The notes beneath the pieces are model-generated. The model saw only the letters and a program-made list of their open reading frames with translations, had not been told where the DNA came from and did not search any database. Shown here one piece after another: positions 1 to 7,743 of a stretch of 64,000 nt of DNA; positions within the stretch are counted from its first letter, which is position 1, and the number at the start of each line of letters is the position of its first letter. The translations under genes were made by a program, and so were the position numbers. Source of the stretch: Hyphomicrobium_A sp963745205 (lineage in GTDB: Bacteria > Pseudomonadota > Alphaproteobacteria > Rhizobiales > Hyphomicrobiaceae). The stretch is from NCBI GenBank assembly GCA_963745205.1, contig CAVUWX010000021.1, positions 1-64,000 on the forward strand, written 5' to 3'.

Positions 1-252
1 CTCGTGCGCCCCATGCCAGTGGTCGATAGCGTCCTGGCGGTTGACGAAGCTCGCGACCGTGAAGATGGCGATCAGGGCGATGCCGTGCGCGCTGAGGAAG
101 TAGCCGAGCGGGAACCCCAGGAACTTCGCCGTGTTGAGGCTCGAGGCGTAGAGCGGCAGCACGATGATGAGCACCAGGAACGGCACGATGCTCGCCAGCA
201 TCTGCCATTTGGTGTGCCGCCAGTAGGGCTTGCGTTCCTTGCGCTCCATCAT
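1..252 (-). CDS. Sodium:solute symporter small subunit (DUF4212), 3' end outside window
   Basis: Reading the minus strand gives 84 codons starting MMERKERKPYWRHTKW and running off the window edge without a stop. Two hydrophobic segments lie around residues 19-36 and 44-62, with the conserved element FLGFPLGYFLSAHG between and within them. This layout (basic N-terminus, two membrane helices, FPLGY-type motif) is that of the short DUF4212 subunit that normally precedes a large sodium:solute symporter (acetate/ActP-like) gene. The partner gene would lie off the left edge. A GGGGGA stretch lies upstream of the tandem ATG pair. Either ATG could be used. Family assignment is from remembered motif similarity. 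Confidence 0.8.
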   Translation of the reverse strand, partial: MMERKERKPYWRHTKWQMLASIVPFLVLIIVLPLYASSLNTAKFLGFPLGYFLSAHGIALIAIFTVASFVNRQDAIDHWHGAHE

Positions 253-439
253 GGCCGGCGACGTCCCCCGAGTTTCCCGAAGCTGAGGCGCCAGGAGGCC
301 TCAGAGTTGCGACGCAGTTATGGCGCAAAGGAGGGAATTGGCCAAAGTGCCATCTTAACGGGGGCGCCGGATTGCTTAAGAAAGCTCTGGTCGGAGAATA
401 GCACCGGCGGGCCAGCCCCGGACTAGGGAGGATGACCAG

Positions 440-817
440 ATGCGACACATGTGGGACGAATTCAGAGACTTCGCGATGAAGGGCAGCGCGCTCGACCTCG
501 CCATCGGCGTGATCATCGGCGCCGCGTTCACGCCCATCGTGTCGACGCTGGTCGCCAACATCATGATGCCGATCATCGGCTTCATCACCGCGGGGGTCAA
601 TTTCTCCAACCTGGAGGTCGTGCCGATCGAGGGCGTCGCCATTAAGTATGGGCTGTTTTTGAATGCGATCGTGCAGTTCCTCATCACCGCGATCGCGCTG
701 TTCTTTCTCATCAAGGGCATCAACATGGTGCGCAAGCCCAAGCCCGTGGCGCCCACGCCGACGCCTTCGGAGATCTACCTGAAGGAGATCCGTGACGCGC
801 TGGTGAAGGGGAAATAG
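440..817 (+). CDS. mscL: Large-conductance mechanosensitive channel MscL
   Basis: A 125-residue protein of normal MscL length. It forms a homopentameric inner-membrane pore that opens under membrane tension to release solutes on hypo-osmotic shock. The N-terminal amphipathic helix (WDEFRDFAMKGSALDLAIGV) is followed by TM1 with the IIGAAF pore segment, a periplasmic loop, TM2 (about residues 76-95) and a charged cytoplasmic helix ending EIRDALVKGK. A strong AGGGAGGA Shine-Dalgarno at 425-432 supports the ATG at 440. An in-frame ATG three codons later is a less likely start. A GC-rich hairpin follows the gene. Confidence 0.97.
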   Translation: MRHMWDEFRDFAMKGSALDLAIGVIIGAAFTPIVSTLVANIMMPIIGFITAGVNFSNLEVVPIEGVAIKYGLFLNAIVQFLITAIALFFLIKGINMVRKPKPVAPTPTPSEIYLKEIRDALVKGK

Positions 818-852
818 CCGGACGGATGCGGGCGCGGCACGGCAGACAACGA

Positions 853-873
853 AACGGCCCCATAGGGGCCGTT
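853..873. terminator. Bidirectional terminator hairpin after mscL
   Basis: A perfect 9-bp inverted repeat (AACGGCCCC / GGGGCCGTT) with an ATA loop lies between convergent mscL and the small basic gene. There is no long T-run, so terminator strength is uncertain. Confidence 0.7.
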
Positions 874-906
874 AAGCTACGCGCATGCGATGCAGGAAGC
901 GCTTGC

Positions 907-1008
907 TCAGCGCTTGCCCCGCGCCTTGGCGGCCGGCTTCTTTGCGGCAGGCATGGGCTTGCGGGCCGGGGCCTGCGGGGCGGGCTTTTTCGCGGTAGCT
1001 TTTTTCAT
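907..1008 (-). CDS. Small Lys/Ala/Pro-rich basic protein (histone H1-like tail type)
   Basis: A 33-residue protein composed almost wholly of Lys, Ala, Pro and Arg (MKKATAKKPAPQAPARK start). A longer reading with an upstream start exists, but the internal ATG at 1008 is preceded by AAGGAAG at good spacing, so the short form is preferred. Low-complexity basic proteins like this are common in Hyphomicrobiales and are assumed to bind nucleic acid. No defined domain can be seen. It converges with mscL and shares its hairpin. Confidence 0.55.
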   Translation of the reverse strand: MKKATAKKPAPQAPARKPMPAAKKPAAKARGKR

Positions 1009-1107
1009 CGGATCTTCCTTGTTGAGGACGCTGCACGTCGCGGCGCCCAAATCAATTGGCGCGCGCCTACCAGTAACAGGTTGTGCGGTCAGCGTGTGTC
1101 CGTTCTG

Positions 1108-1173
1108 CACGCGCCGCCCGCGCCGACGCAGCCGGAGATCAACCTGAACGAGATCCGCGACGCGCTAAAATAA
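1108..1173 (+). pseudogene. Duplicated C-terminal fragment of mscL
   Basis: This stretch encodes APPAPTQPEINLNEIRDALK followed by TAA. It closely parallels the end of the mscL product about 300 bp upstream (APTPTPSEIYLKEIRDALVKGK). Nothing resembling the MscL membrane segments precedes it, so it looks like the tail of a second, mostly deleted mscL copy. The similarity is visible at both DNA and protein level. Confidence 0.6.
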
Positions 1174-1213
1174 GGGGTAGGAAACGGGCGGACTATCAGA
1201 CTGGAGGCTCGTG

Positions 1214-1402
1214 ATGGACAAGGCGGTTACCGCTCTGATTGGAGCAGCTTTGGGAATAGGCGGCATTCGGCTCGGCATGCGACTGCATTTTGGGTCATGG
1301 TACATCGACGGTCCGTGGGGCTACGTCGGCGCGGCTGCCGTCGGTGCGCTCATTGCTCTCCTTGTGCGGTACGCCATACGCAAGGAGTTCGGCTGGCCTT
1401 AG
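1214..1402 (+). CDS. Small two-helix membrane protein, unknown function
   Basis: A 62-residue protein (MDKAVTALIGAALGIGGIRL start) with two hydrophobic stretches, around residues 4-22 and 36-54, separated by a short polar loop containing GSWYIDGPWGY. A GGAGG at 1203-1207 is best spaced for the ATG at 1214; an in-frame GTG one codon upstream is possible. No family recognised. Confidence 0.55.
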   Translation: MDKAVTALIGAALGIGGIRLGMRLHFGSWYIDGPWGYVGAAAVGALIALLVRYAIRKEFGWP

Positions 1403-1451
1403 GATTTGGCTCGATGCGCGTTCAGCTCGAGCGCGGCATGCAGCCAGGCGC

Positions 1452-1655
1452 TTACCAGTGGCGTGGGCGCCCGTGAGTCACTGCCCAATAGCGCCAGTGC
1501 GCATATGGATCATACCAGCGGCCCCAGCGGTGTGTGTAGTAGGGATACGGATAGGTGACGTAGTACGGACCCGCTATACGCCGGTCGGCAGCGGCGCCGG
1601 TCGATGCGGCGGCGAGTAGAGCGGCTGAGATCAGGGCGTATCCGAGCAGCTTCAT
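1452..1655 (-). CDS. Small secreted Tyr/Arg/Trp-rich protein
   Basis: Starting at MKLLGYALISAALLAAASTG the product is 67 residues. It has a classic signal peptide ending near GAAA and a mature part rich in Tyr, Pro, Arg, Trp and His (YYVTYPYPYYTHRWGRW). A GGAG lies about 8 nt upstream of this ATG, which favours it over an ORF start 18 codons earlier. It belongs with the several small exported proteins in this region; function unknown. Confidence 0.6.
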   Translation of the reverse strand: MKLLGYALISAALLAAASTGAAADRRIAGPYYVTYPYPYYTHRWGRWYDPYAHWRYWAVTHGRPRHW

Positions 1656-1721
1656 GCTGTTGCTCCATGCAATTGCCATCAGCAAAAATCGCCGATTGGG
1701 ATGAAGCATCGGTGAATGAGC

Positions 1722-1745
1722 AAGCCGCCCCGTGAGGAGCGGCTT
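1722..1745 (-). terminator. Hairpin terminator downstream of small secreted gene
   Basis: A 7-bp stem (AAGCCGC / GCGGCTT) around a 10-nt loop lies just past the stop of the minus-strand gene at 1755. It could end transcription of that gene. Confidence 0.45.
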
Positions 1746-1754
1746 CTCTTCTTG

Positions 1755-2009
1755 CTAGTCGACGTCGATCCAGACACCGCTGCGCCAATAGCCGTGGCCT
1801 TGATGCTCGCGCCACTTGTAGTGATCCTTCTCGGCGAACTTCCAATTGTCTGGGTGCACGTGGAGCTTCAGCTCGGGCTTGTATTTGCCCTCGCCCTTCA
1901 CGTGCCAGCAGTCGCCTTCATCGTTGCAGACGACGGCGGCCGACGCGCCCGTTGCGGCGAGTGCCAGCGCGCCGGCGCCCACCAACATGGCTTTCGTAAG
2001 AGATCTCAT
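1755..2009 (-). CDS. Small secreted protein, unknown function
   Basis: An 84-residue product with a signal peptide (MRSLTKAMLVGAGALALAAT, cleavage after ASA) and a hydrophilic mature region containing CNDEGDCWHVKGEGKY and a HVHPDNWKF segment. The two Cys in CNDEGDC could form a disulphide in the periplasm. AAGGAGA just upstream of the ATG is a strong Shine-Dalgarno. Similar small exported proteins are frequent in Bradyrhizobium-like genomes (recollection), but no function is known. Confidence 0.75.
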   Translation of the reverse strand: MRSLTKAMLVGAGALALAATGASAAVVCNDEGDCWHVKGEGKYKPELKLHVHPDNWKFAEKDHYKWREHQGHGYWRSGVWIDVD

Positions 2010-2236
2010 GGCGTTCTCCTTTGGTCATTACGATCGCCCCGCTGCTAAGAGCGAGATCGAGCGAACGACGCACGGCGCAGATAGTTCCGGCAAGAAATGG
2101 CCGGCTCACCACGCAGCGCACACAACTTGGGGGCAAGCAGCGGAGGCGTACACCGCGTCGAAAAGCGTTGGTTTGGAACGCCCCCTCCCCTTCGACTTTC
2201 CGGCCGCCGGCCGGATGTGATACATCGACACCCAGC

Positions 2237-2311
2237 GCGGGCGTAGTTCAGTGGTAGAACGTCAGCTTCCCAAGCTGAATGTCGTCGGTTCGATCCCGAT
2301 CGCCCGCTCCA
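2237..2311 (+). tRNA. tRNA-Gly (anticodon CCC)
   Basis: The cloverleaf is complete: acceptor GCGGGCG pairs with CGCCCGC, the D arm holds AGTTCAGTGGTAGAAC, and the anticodon arm TCAGC-TTCCCAA-GCTGA gives anticodon CCC. The T arm contains GGTTCGATCC, and a 3' TCCA (discriminator plus encoded CCA) closes the gene. It reads GGG glycine codons. Confidence 0.97.
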
Positions 2312-2451
2312 TCCGCTCTCCGCAACGGTCGCCCGAACTCGCGTGCCCGCTCCGAGCGGCGCCTCAGAGAATTGCTCATGCGCTCATTGAGTTGCATCAA
2401 TGCGCAACCCTGGCGCCAAGTTAGCTTGACGTCATCGTAGGAGGTACAGTC

Positions 2452-2826
2452 ATGAACAAGATGAGTGTCGCGCTCATTCTCTCCGCTGCCTTGCTTCTCG
2501 GTCCGGCAGTCGGCGTGTCCGCAGCGAGACCTGGCCACATGAGCGGCCCGCATGGTGGGATCGGTCATCCGGGACTCGGCGCCGGCGCTTTCCGCATGCA
2601 TCAAAGCGCGCCGTTTTCGGGCTATCGCGGGCGCGGCGTGCAGAATTGGGCCCACGGGTCCGGCAACTTTTACCGTCACCGCGGCCGCGGTTTTGCAGGC
2701 TTCTACCCCTACTATGGAGGCTACTACTCCTATGGCTATGGCGGATGCGCGTGGCTCTACGCGCAAGCCGTGGCAAGCGGAAGCGGCTACTGGTGGCAGC
2801 GCTACTACGACTGCGTTGGCTACTGA
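2452..2826 (+). CDS. Secreted Gly/Tyr/His-rich protein
   Basis: A 124-residue exported protein. The signal peptide (MNKMSVALILSAALLLGP) ends near VSAA, followed by a low-complexity region rich in Gly, His, Arg and Tyr with YYGGYYSYGYGG near the C-terminus. AGGAGGT lies upstream at good spacing. It resembles many short glycine-rich envelope proteins of Hyphomicrobiales; no enzymatic motif is visible. Confidence 0.75.
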   Translation: MNKMSVALILSAALLLGPAVGVSAARPGHMSGPHGGIGHPGLGAGAFRMHQSAPFSGYRGRGVQNWAHGSGNFYRHRGRGFAGFYPYYGGYYSYGYGGCAWLYAQAVASGSGYWWQRYYDCVGY

Positions 2827-2847
2827 GTCCTAATGTCGCAAAGGCGA

Positions 2848-2872
2848 GGAGGCCGGCTGTGAACCGGCCTCC
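2848..2872. terminator. Bidirectional hairpin between convergent small genes
   Basis: A perfect 9-bp inverted repeat (GGAGGCCGG / CCGGCCTCC) with a 7-nt loop separates the convergent genes ending at 2826 and 2881. Confidence 0.65.
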
Positions 2873-2880
2873 GGAACGAA

Positions 2881-3072
2881 CTAGCGCCAGTCGTGGTCCC
2901 GATCGCGATCGTGACGGAAATGGAACCAGAGCCTGCCGCGGTCGTGGTCCCGGTGCTCGATTCGGAACCAGTGCCGATAGCCTTCGTTGGCCTGTGCCGC
3001 ACTCTGGAAGCCGGTGAGAGCCAGCAAGCCGAGACCGGTTGCGCTGGCGAGTGCCAGAAATTTCGCACGCAT
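2881..3072 (-). CDS. Small secreted Arg/Asp/His-rich protein
   Basis: A 63-residue product with a signal peptide (MRAKFLALASATGLGLLALT, ending near AQA). The mature part is made mainly of Arg, His, Asp and aromatic residues (FRIEHRDHDRGRLWFHF). AAAGGAG stands upstream of the ATG. It is another of the short exported proteins clustered here; function unknown, although the His/Asp content could bind metal. Confidence 0.65.
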   Translation of the reverse strand: MRAKFLALASATGLGLLALTGFQSAAQANEGYRHWFRIEHRDHDRGRLWFHFRHDRDRDHDWR

Positions 3073-3257
3073 TTGGGAACTCCTTTCGATGGGCCGGGGG
3101 GAGGAGATGTCGGGCCCTGTTGACTAGAACGGCGGGGCAGCGCGCCTCCGTCTGCACCGACGCCCGTCCGTCGATTACAAATTCGACAGCTCCTTGCTGG
3201 CGCCCCTTGCTGCGCTGCGTGTGCTAGAGGAAGGCGTCGCTCTCGAAAGGAGACCTT

Positions 3258-3656
3258 ATGTCGAGCCACTATCACGCCATCGTTTGGATCGACCACCGCG
3301 AAGCTCGCGTCTTTCATTTCAACGTTTCAGAGGTCGATCGCCTGGTGCTGCACCCTCAGAACCCGACGCGCCATATTCATCACAAGGCCAACAGCATCGG
3401 CAGCGGCCACGCGGCGGAGGATCAGGATTTCCTTCAGCGCGTAGCAGAGGCTATCGCCGATGCCGGAGCCGTGCTCATTGCGGGACCTGCAAACGCCAAG
3501 ACGGAGCTCGTCAAGCATATCGAACGTCACGCGCCGGCGCTCGGCGCCAAGATTGTGGGTGTGGAGACCGTCGACCACCCGACCGATGGCGAGCTCGTGG
3601 CGCACGCGCGCAGGTACTTCAAGGATGACCATCAAATGCAGCCGCGCATTCAGTAG
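3258..3656 (+). CDS. eRF1-domain-like translational machinery protein
   Basis: A 132-residue soluble protein starting MSSHYHAIVWIDHREARVF. The opening resembles bacterial proteins annotated as translational machinery or bacterial eRF1-like (host-attachment relatives), which share an alpha/beta fold with archaeal release factor domains. The second half (AVLIAGPANAKTELVKHIE) matches the 'is-there-a-hit, pass to next strand' core of that fold. AAAGGAG precedes the ATG. The name rests on recollection of family members; the biochemical role is not established. Confidence 0.65.
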   Translation: MSSHYHAIVWIDHREARVFHFNVSEVDRLVLHPQNPTRHIHHKANSIGSGHAAEDQDFLQRVAEAIADAGAVLIAGPANAKTELVKHIERHAPALGAKIVGVETVDHPTDGELVAHARRYFKDDHQMQPRIQ

Positions 3657-3752
3657 CGCTCGCGGCGAGCCTACAGCGATCGAAGTCCATATCTCTGGAT
3701 CGATATCCGCGATGCGCTCGAAGCTTGGGCTCGGTTCCCCAAGAGGGGAGAC

Positions 3753-4067
3753 TTACACGCCTGTCAGCGCGGTATCATTCTCAGCGAGCGGCTGGTCAAA
3801 TGTGATTCCGCAAAATGCGGCAACAGACCAGGCGACTGTGCCTTGGAGGGTGCGCCGAGACAGGAGCTCGACGCTTACGGGGTCTCCGGGTTTGAGTCCG
3901 AACGCGCCGTCGAGCTTGACCTCGCTGCGCGAAATGTTGCGCAGGTCCACGCATTGCACTCGGCCCTGAGAGTGCAGGATCGCATGCCGCGGCGCGCGAC
4001 GCTCGTTTAGGTGCCTAGCCGGCGTGCGTGCGCCCGAGGCTTGCAAACGCGTGGTCTGGTATTCCAT
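3753..4067 (-). CDS. PilZ-like domain protein
   Basis: A 104-residue protein when started at the ATG preceded by CAGGAGC. The sequence has the PilZ layout: an N-terminal basic RRAPRHAIL element, a degenerate second motif (DLRNISRSEVKL where D/NxSxxG is usual), then beta-barrel strands (GDPVSVELLSRRTLQGTVAW, CGITFDQPL). PilZ domains bind cyclic di-GMP. The second motif lacks its glycine, so binding may be weak or lost. It lies beside a histidine kinase gene on the same strand. Confidence 0.65.
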   Translation of the reverse strand: MEYQTTRLQASGARTPARHLNERRAPRHAILHSQGRVQCVDLRNISRSEVKLDGAFGLKPGDPVSVELLSRRTLQGTVAWSVAAFCGITFDQPLAENDTALTGV

Positions 4068-4278
4068 GTGCTCCTGCCGGTAAGCGCGCCCGGCAAGGAC
4101 TTTGCCATGAGAACACTTGCAGCTGGCTTGTGCGCGAAAGTGACGATTTACTAGATTTAGATGCGACATTGATCGAGCGCGGCCACACGTCAGGCGCGGT
4201 GTTATTGGCAGAGCTCCTGGTGCTTGGCACGCCTTGCAAGCCGCCCGTCGCCCGGTGCGGGACGGTGTCACCGCAAAA

Positions 4279-5304
4279 TCAATGGAGCGCCATCGCGTGC
4301 GGCTCGGCTACGCTCGTCTCTTTCTCGGCATCGTAGGGCAGAAGCACCGATGTCGAAGTTCCGCACGCGTCCGAACGCTGCTCGACCGTCCACTTCAGAT
4401 TTTCCGAGAAGGCCTGCAGAAGTGGAAGGCCTATCCCGCTGCCCTTGACCTTGCCGACTATTCCGACGCCATCGTCTTCGACCACCAGCCGAAGGAAATT
4501 GCCATCTTGAGAGAAGGTCACGCGAATAGTGCCGTCACGGTTGTCGGGGAAAGCATACTTGATCGAGTTCGTGACAAGCTCGTTGATGATGAGCCCCAGC
4601 GATATCACCCACGTCAGCGGCAACATGTGACTTTCCGCCTCGCAATCGACGCGAATGTTGGTGGGCGCGCAGGCTTCGAGGTCGTCGCAGACGTAGGCCA
4701 AGGAGGTCTCGCTGTCGATTATCCCGCGGCGGTCCAGGATGCTCAGCCGGTTATTGAGGCGCGCCACGATATGGACGAGTTCGGAGGCTTGCTCGAATCC
4801 GAATTTGATCTTGGGATCATTCGAGGCCATGGCGCGCTGGCGAAGGAGGGCGTCGAGCGAGGTGAAGTTGTTGGCGACGCGGTGCGCCACCTCCCGCAAC
4901 TGAAGCGACTTGTGGCGACTCTCGGTGACAAGGGTGTCGTTGGCAGTGGCCTGAGCGAGCATGATCCGGTGGATTTTGTCCGCCATCAACACCATCCCAG
5001 CGGCGACTAGGGCATATAGGTCGATTTGCGCGAGGTCGCCAACATGTACGAGCCGAAACGATCCTACGGGCTCAAAGAACAGCGCAGCCAGACACACCGA
5101 CAGGATAACAGCCAGCCAGCCGGCGAGGCGCCCGAACAGTAGCGTCGAAATGAACACGCAGATAACGAACACCGTGAACGGTCCGCCCATTGGTTTCACT
5201 TCGAACGGCATTTGAATGAGCAACGCGCTCAAAATGCTGATCGCCGTCCAGGTGAGCTGAATTGAGCGGGGCCAAGAAGACGTTTTCTGGATGCTCGCGA
5301 GCAT
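4279..5304 (-). CDS. Membrane sensor histidine kinase (DUF4118 + HisKA_2)
   Basis: A 341-residue kinase. Four hydrophobic segments in the first 110 residues form a DUF4118-type (KdpD-like) membrane domain with little periplasmic loop. The phosphoacceptor helix is LREVAHRVANNFTSLDALLR, with the histidine in the HisKA_2 context typical of Hyphomicrobiales general-stress and light kinases. The ATPase domain shows the N box (IINELVTNSIKYAFP) and the DDGVG G1 box. AAGGAGC precedes the ATG. No cognate regulator lies alongside; the nearest receiver gene is about 4 kb away. Confidence 0.88.
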   Translation of the reverse strand: MLASIQKTSSWPRSIQLTWTAISILSALLIQMPFEVKPMGGPFTVFVICVFISTLLFGRLAGWLAVILSVCLAALFFEPVGSFRLVHVGDLAQIDLYALVAAGMVLMADKIHRIMLAQATANDTLVTESRHKSLQLREVAHRVANNFTSLDALLRQRAMASNDPKIKFGFEQASELVHIVARLNNRLSILDRRGIIDSETSLAYVCDDLEACAPTNIRVDCEAESHMLPLTWVISLGLIINELVTNSIKYAFPDNRDGTIRVTFSQDGNFLRLVVEDDGVGIVGKVKGSGIGLPLLQAFSENLKWTVEQRSDACGTSTSVLLPYDAEKETSVAEPHAMALH

Positions 5305-5455
5305 GAGTGCAGCTCCTTTTTACGCGATGACAGGCAAGGGATGTGCTGGTCCCAAAGCCTGCGTGCTTTACGACCATTTGAAGGCCCACATGCAGGCGAG
5401 CGTCAAATGGTAGCCAGTCAGGTTCGTGTAAGGAGCGCGATATATCGCCTAATCT

Positions 5456-5587
5456 ATGCGGGGCCTTGTGGTCCTCATTCTGATCTCATTGCTTCTCGCT
5501 TTTGATCTGGAACTGAACGACGCCCGTTGGACGAATGGCCTCACAAATTGGCTGAGCGAAGAACTGTATAAGATCGGACTCACGTAA
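5456..5587 (+). CDS. Tiny single-helix membrane protein
   Basis: A 43-residue ORF (MRGLVVLILISLLLAFDLEL start) with one N-terminal hydrophobic helix and a short polar, Trp-containing tail. An in-frame stop one codon before the ATG rules out a longer form. The nearest AAGGAG is about 20 nt upstream, further than usual, so translation is uncertain. Confidence 0.4.
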   Translation: MRGLVVLILISLLLAFDLELNDARWTNGLTNWLSEELYKIGLT

Positions 5588-5720
5588 TCCAAATTGTGTT
5601 GTTTGGCTGTCGTGGCCGATAAAGCTCCGCTGCCTACTGCGGTTCGCGGGCGGGGAGGATACGGACGGTGCGAACCCGGTGATTTGGCCGGCCGCTCCTA
5701 CCGAGAGGCGGCAATATTCG

Positions 5721-6137
5721 TCAGCGCCAGACGTCAACGAGGCGTTCGAGAATTTCGACGATCGCGCCGACGACTTCTTCGGGGCCGCGCTGGACCTCGA
5801 TCGTGACGATTGGCGTCAGACCACAGGGCGACAGCACGGCGACGTGGTAATTGCTTCCCGCGCCCAGTGCCTGGAGGTCCGGAGGCACCAAATCGGCCTC
5901 AATGAACAGGGCGGGGTAGACGTCATTGAGGAGCTGCCGCAGCCTGGCATTGGCGGGCATCGCCTTGAATATCTCTCTGAGGAACGGCCGGACGAACGGA
6001 TCCGTGTCCGCCACGAACAATAGTACTGGCCGGTTCTTTTCCTGAATGATGCGGAGCGTCTCGTCGCCCCAACCGCGCCATAGGATGCCCTTGTGGGGAA
6101 AATCCTTCTCTGTGATCTCGCCCGAGAGCTTCGTCAT
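5721..6137 (-). CDS. Thioredoxin-fold-like protein lacking redox cysteines
   Basis: A 138-residue protein from the ATG in the MTKLSGEITEKDFPHKGI context. A longer ORF exists but its extra N-terminus is Arg/Pro-rich and shadow-like. The body follows a thioredoxin-like order: an entry helix with KGILWRGWGDETLRIIQEKN, the strand RPVLLFVAD, a helix where CxxC would be expected (TDPFVRPFLREIF), then strands with LFIEADLVPPDL and HVAVLSPCGLTPIVTIE. It resembles DUF255-type proteins but has no CxxC, so a disulphide role is unlikely. Assignment is tentative. Confidence 0.55.
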   Translation of the reverse strand: MTKLSGEITEKDFPHKGILWRGWGDETLRIIQEKNRPVLLFVADTDPFVRPFLREIFKAMPANARLRQLLNDVYPALFIEADLVPPDLQALGAGSNYHVAVLSPCGLTPIVTIEVQRGPEEVVGAIVEILERLVDVWR

Positions 6138-6395
6138 CGTTCGTCTTCGATATGGAGAGCCCCGAGGGCCGTCCGTGGACGGGATGTTGCGACCCCGGCG
6201 ATGCGGAAGGTTACTGAGTGGGGGGCGCCGGCGGGATTTCAGTTTTGGCGGATACGACGGTACCGAGAACCATCTGAGGGCGCACTGAGCTGTACTAAGG
6301 CAATTGCTGAGCAAATTACTACCGTCGTCATAAGACGGATTTTAGGGCTCCTACCTATGCTTTCTTCTGTCCATCCCTACAAAGGAGATACCCCC

Positions 6396-6545
6396 ATGAA
6401 GTCGGTTCTTATTCTTGCTTCTCTTCTCATCGTCCCCGTGGCCTATGCCAACAATGCAAAGGCGGCCGACGACGGATGTAACCAGTCTTGCGCCCGATCC
6501 TATCAAGAGACAATGGTCCATGCGCAAGAGCTCAAAGGTAAGTAG
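6396..6545 (+). CDS. Small secreted protein
   Basis: A 49-residue product with a clear signal peptide (MKSVLILASLLIVPVAYANN) and a short mature part with two cysteines (CNQSCARSYQETM). AAAGGAGATA lies at ideal spacing before the ATG. The start matches the strong ribosome site rather than a longer in-frame ORF. Function unknown. Confidence 0.65.
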   Translation: MKSVLILASLLIVPVAYANNAKAADDGCNQSCARSYQETMVHAQELKGK

Positions 6546-7021
6546 ACAACCGGATAGAAGGTTAGCGTAGTCGGCGCATTGCCCAAAGAACTCGCACGGC
6601 AATGTGTCCGACTACGCGGCCTGACGCTCGCGAAGAAGATCTGGCAAGCCGGTCTGCTCGCCGGCCGAGCACAAGCAGCTCTACTACACCGAGGTCTTTG
6701 ACAAGCTCGGCCGGGCCGCTGCCGTTAAGGCCTCGAGCGTTCGATTTGCGTTGTCTGGCTGTCCAGAAGTGTAGACGGAAATTGGATGTGGGGAGGACGC
6801 GGAGCGCCTAGGACGTGGGTTGTGTTCCACGCTCCTCGGGCACGGCAGACAAGGATGGGGGAGGGGAACGCTCAAGCACTGGCCTTGTGGCGTCGCCTAT
6901 ACGCTTGATCAACCGTAGCGAAATGGACCCGCTCAACTGGAAGCTCGCTCGTTGGGATCGGGGCCCCGCAGCGTATTGGCGAGAAGATTGGAACCATTAT
7001 TGCAGCACGCAGTTGGTCTAG
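6546..7021. other. Gene-poor stretch with decayed coding traces
   Basis: No convincing gene. Short open stretches are present (for example KQLYYTEVFDKLGRAA near 6670-6715) without a plausible start or ribosome site, suggesting remnants of a decayed gene. Confidence 0.4.
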
Positions 7022-7219
7022 ATGGACAATTCTTCAAAATCGATTGCTCAGGGGCTCCGGCGAATGTTTGCAGCCATGCTCGGCCGCCCGATGGGGTGGA
7101 GTTTGATTGATGCTCTTACGAGCCTCGAGGAGCGCGAAGAAGCGGCGCGCCCGAGCGACGTGACGAACAAGTCCGAGCCTTCATCCGTTCATCCCCGCCG
7201 CGAGCCCGAGCCCTTATAA
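7022..7219 (+). CDS. Short hypothetical protein
   Basis: A 65-residue ORF (MDNSSKSIAQGLRRMFAAML start) with an amphipathic N-terminal helix, a SLIDALTSLEEREE motif and a polar tail. The start directly abuts an upstream in-frame-independent stop (TAGATG). No good Shine-Dalgarno is visible. The helix and the EEREE element look like small DUF proteins of Bradyrhizobium relatives, but this is only a recollection. Confidence 0.4.
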   Translation: MDNSSKSIAQGLRRMFAAMLGRPMGWSLIDALTSLEEREEAARPSDVTNKSEPSSVHPRREPEPL

Positions 7220-7422
7220 GTCGGATTTGCATTGTCTGATGGTGCAGGATGATCGTTCGGCTTGTGTTGCTCGCGGCCGTCATTGTCGCCCTGTTCCGTT
7301 GGCCGAGGCGTCAATGCCGCCAAACTTTCTTGTCGGCGTCTCCAGCGAAGCCGGCCAGCAGTGCCGAAAGGCTGGGCCGGTTTCTCGGCGAGCTGAGCTA
7401 CCGGCCTGCCGCTCCGAAGTCC

Positions 7423-7743
7423 TCACACCGCAGACCCCTCCTCGCCCAGGTCGCCGAATACGAGGAGATCACTTGCGTCGTGGTCGCCTCGCTTGGCCGC
7501 ACGGATTAGAGCATCCATGACGAGGCAATCGCCGCCCGCGTCAGCGCGAGGCTGTCGCTCGACGATCGACTGGACGCGCACAGCGACGCGCTCGGGGTGC
7601 TCGACATCAGTGATCGCCTGAAGTTCGCTCAGGGTCACCCCAGCGAGCTGATCATAGCCTTCGCTGGTCTTGCCGGCGCGCATGAGCGTCCAGCCTCGAA
7701 GCCATTTCGCCCGGATAACGAGCGCACTCGAATGTAATGCCAT
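7423..7743 (-). CDS. Hypothetical protein
   Basis: A 106-residue ORF (MALHSSALVIRAKWLRGWTL start) with an AGGAACG at fair spacing. Its composition is that of a soluble alpha-helical protein (GVTLSELQAITDVEHPERVA). An overlapping plus-strand ORF at 7249-7509 is less protein-like beyond its first 20 residues. No family recognised. Confidence 0.45.
   Translation of the reverse strand: MALHSSALVIRAKWLRGWTLMRAGKTSEGYDQLAGVTLSELQAITDVEHPERVAVRVQSIVERQPRADAGGDCLVMDALIRAAKRGDHDASDLLVFGDLGEEGSAV

Noticed and set aside
5486..5737. 83-codon minus-strand ORF
   Set aside because: Overlaps a small plus-strand membrane ORF and the end of the thioredoxin-like gene; no recognisable features.
7249..7509. Plus-strand ORF with a hydrophobic N-terminus
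   Set aside because: No ribosome site, biased after the first 20 residues, and overlaps a somewhat better minus-strand ORF.
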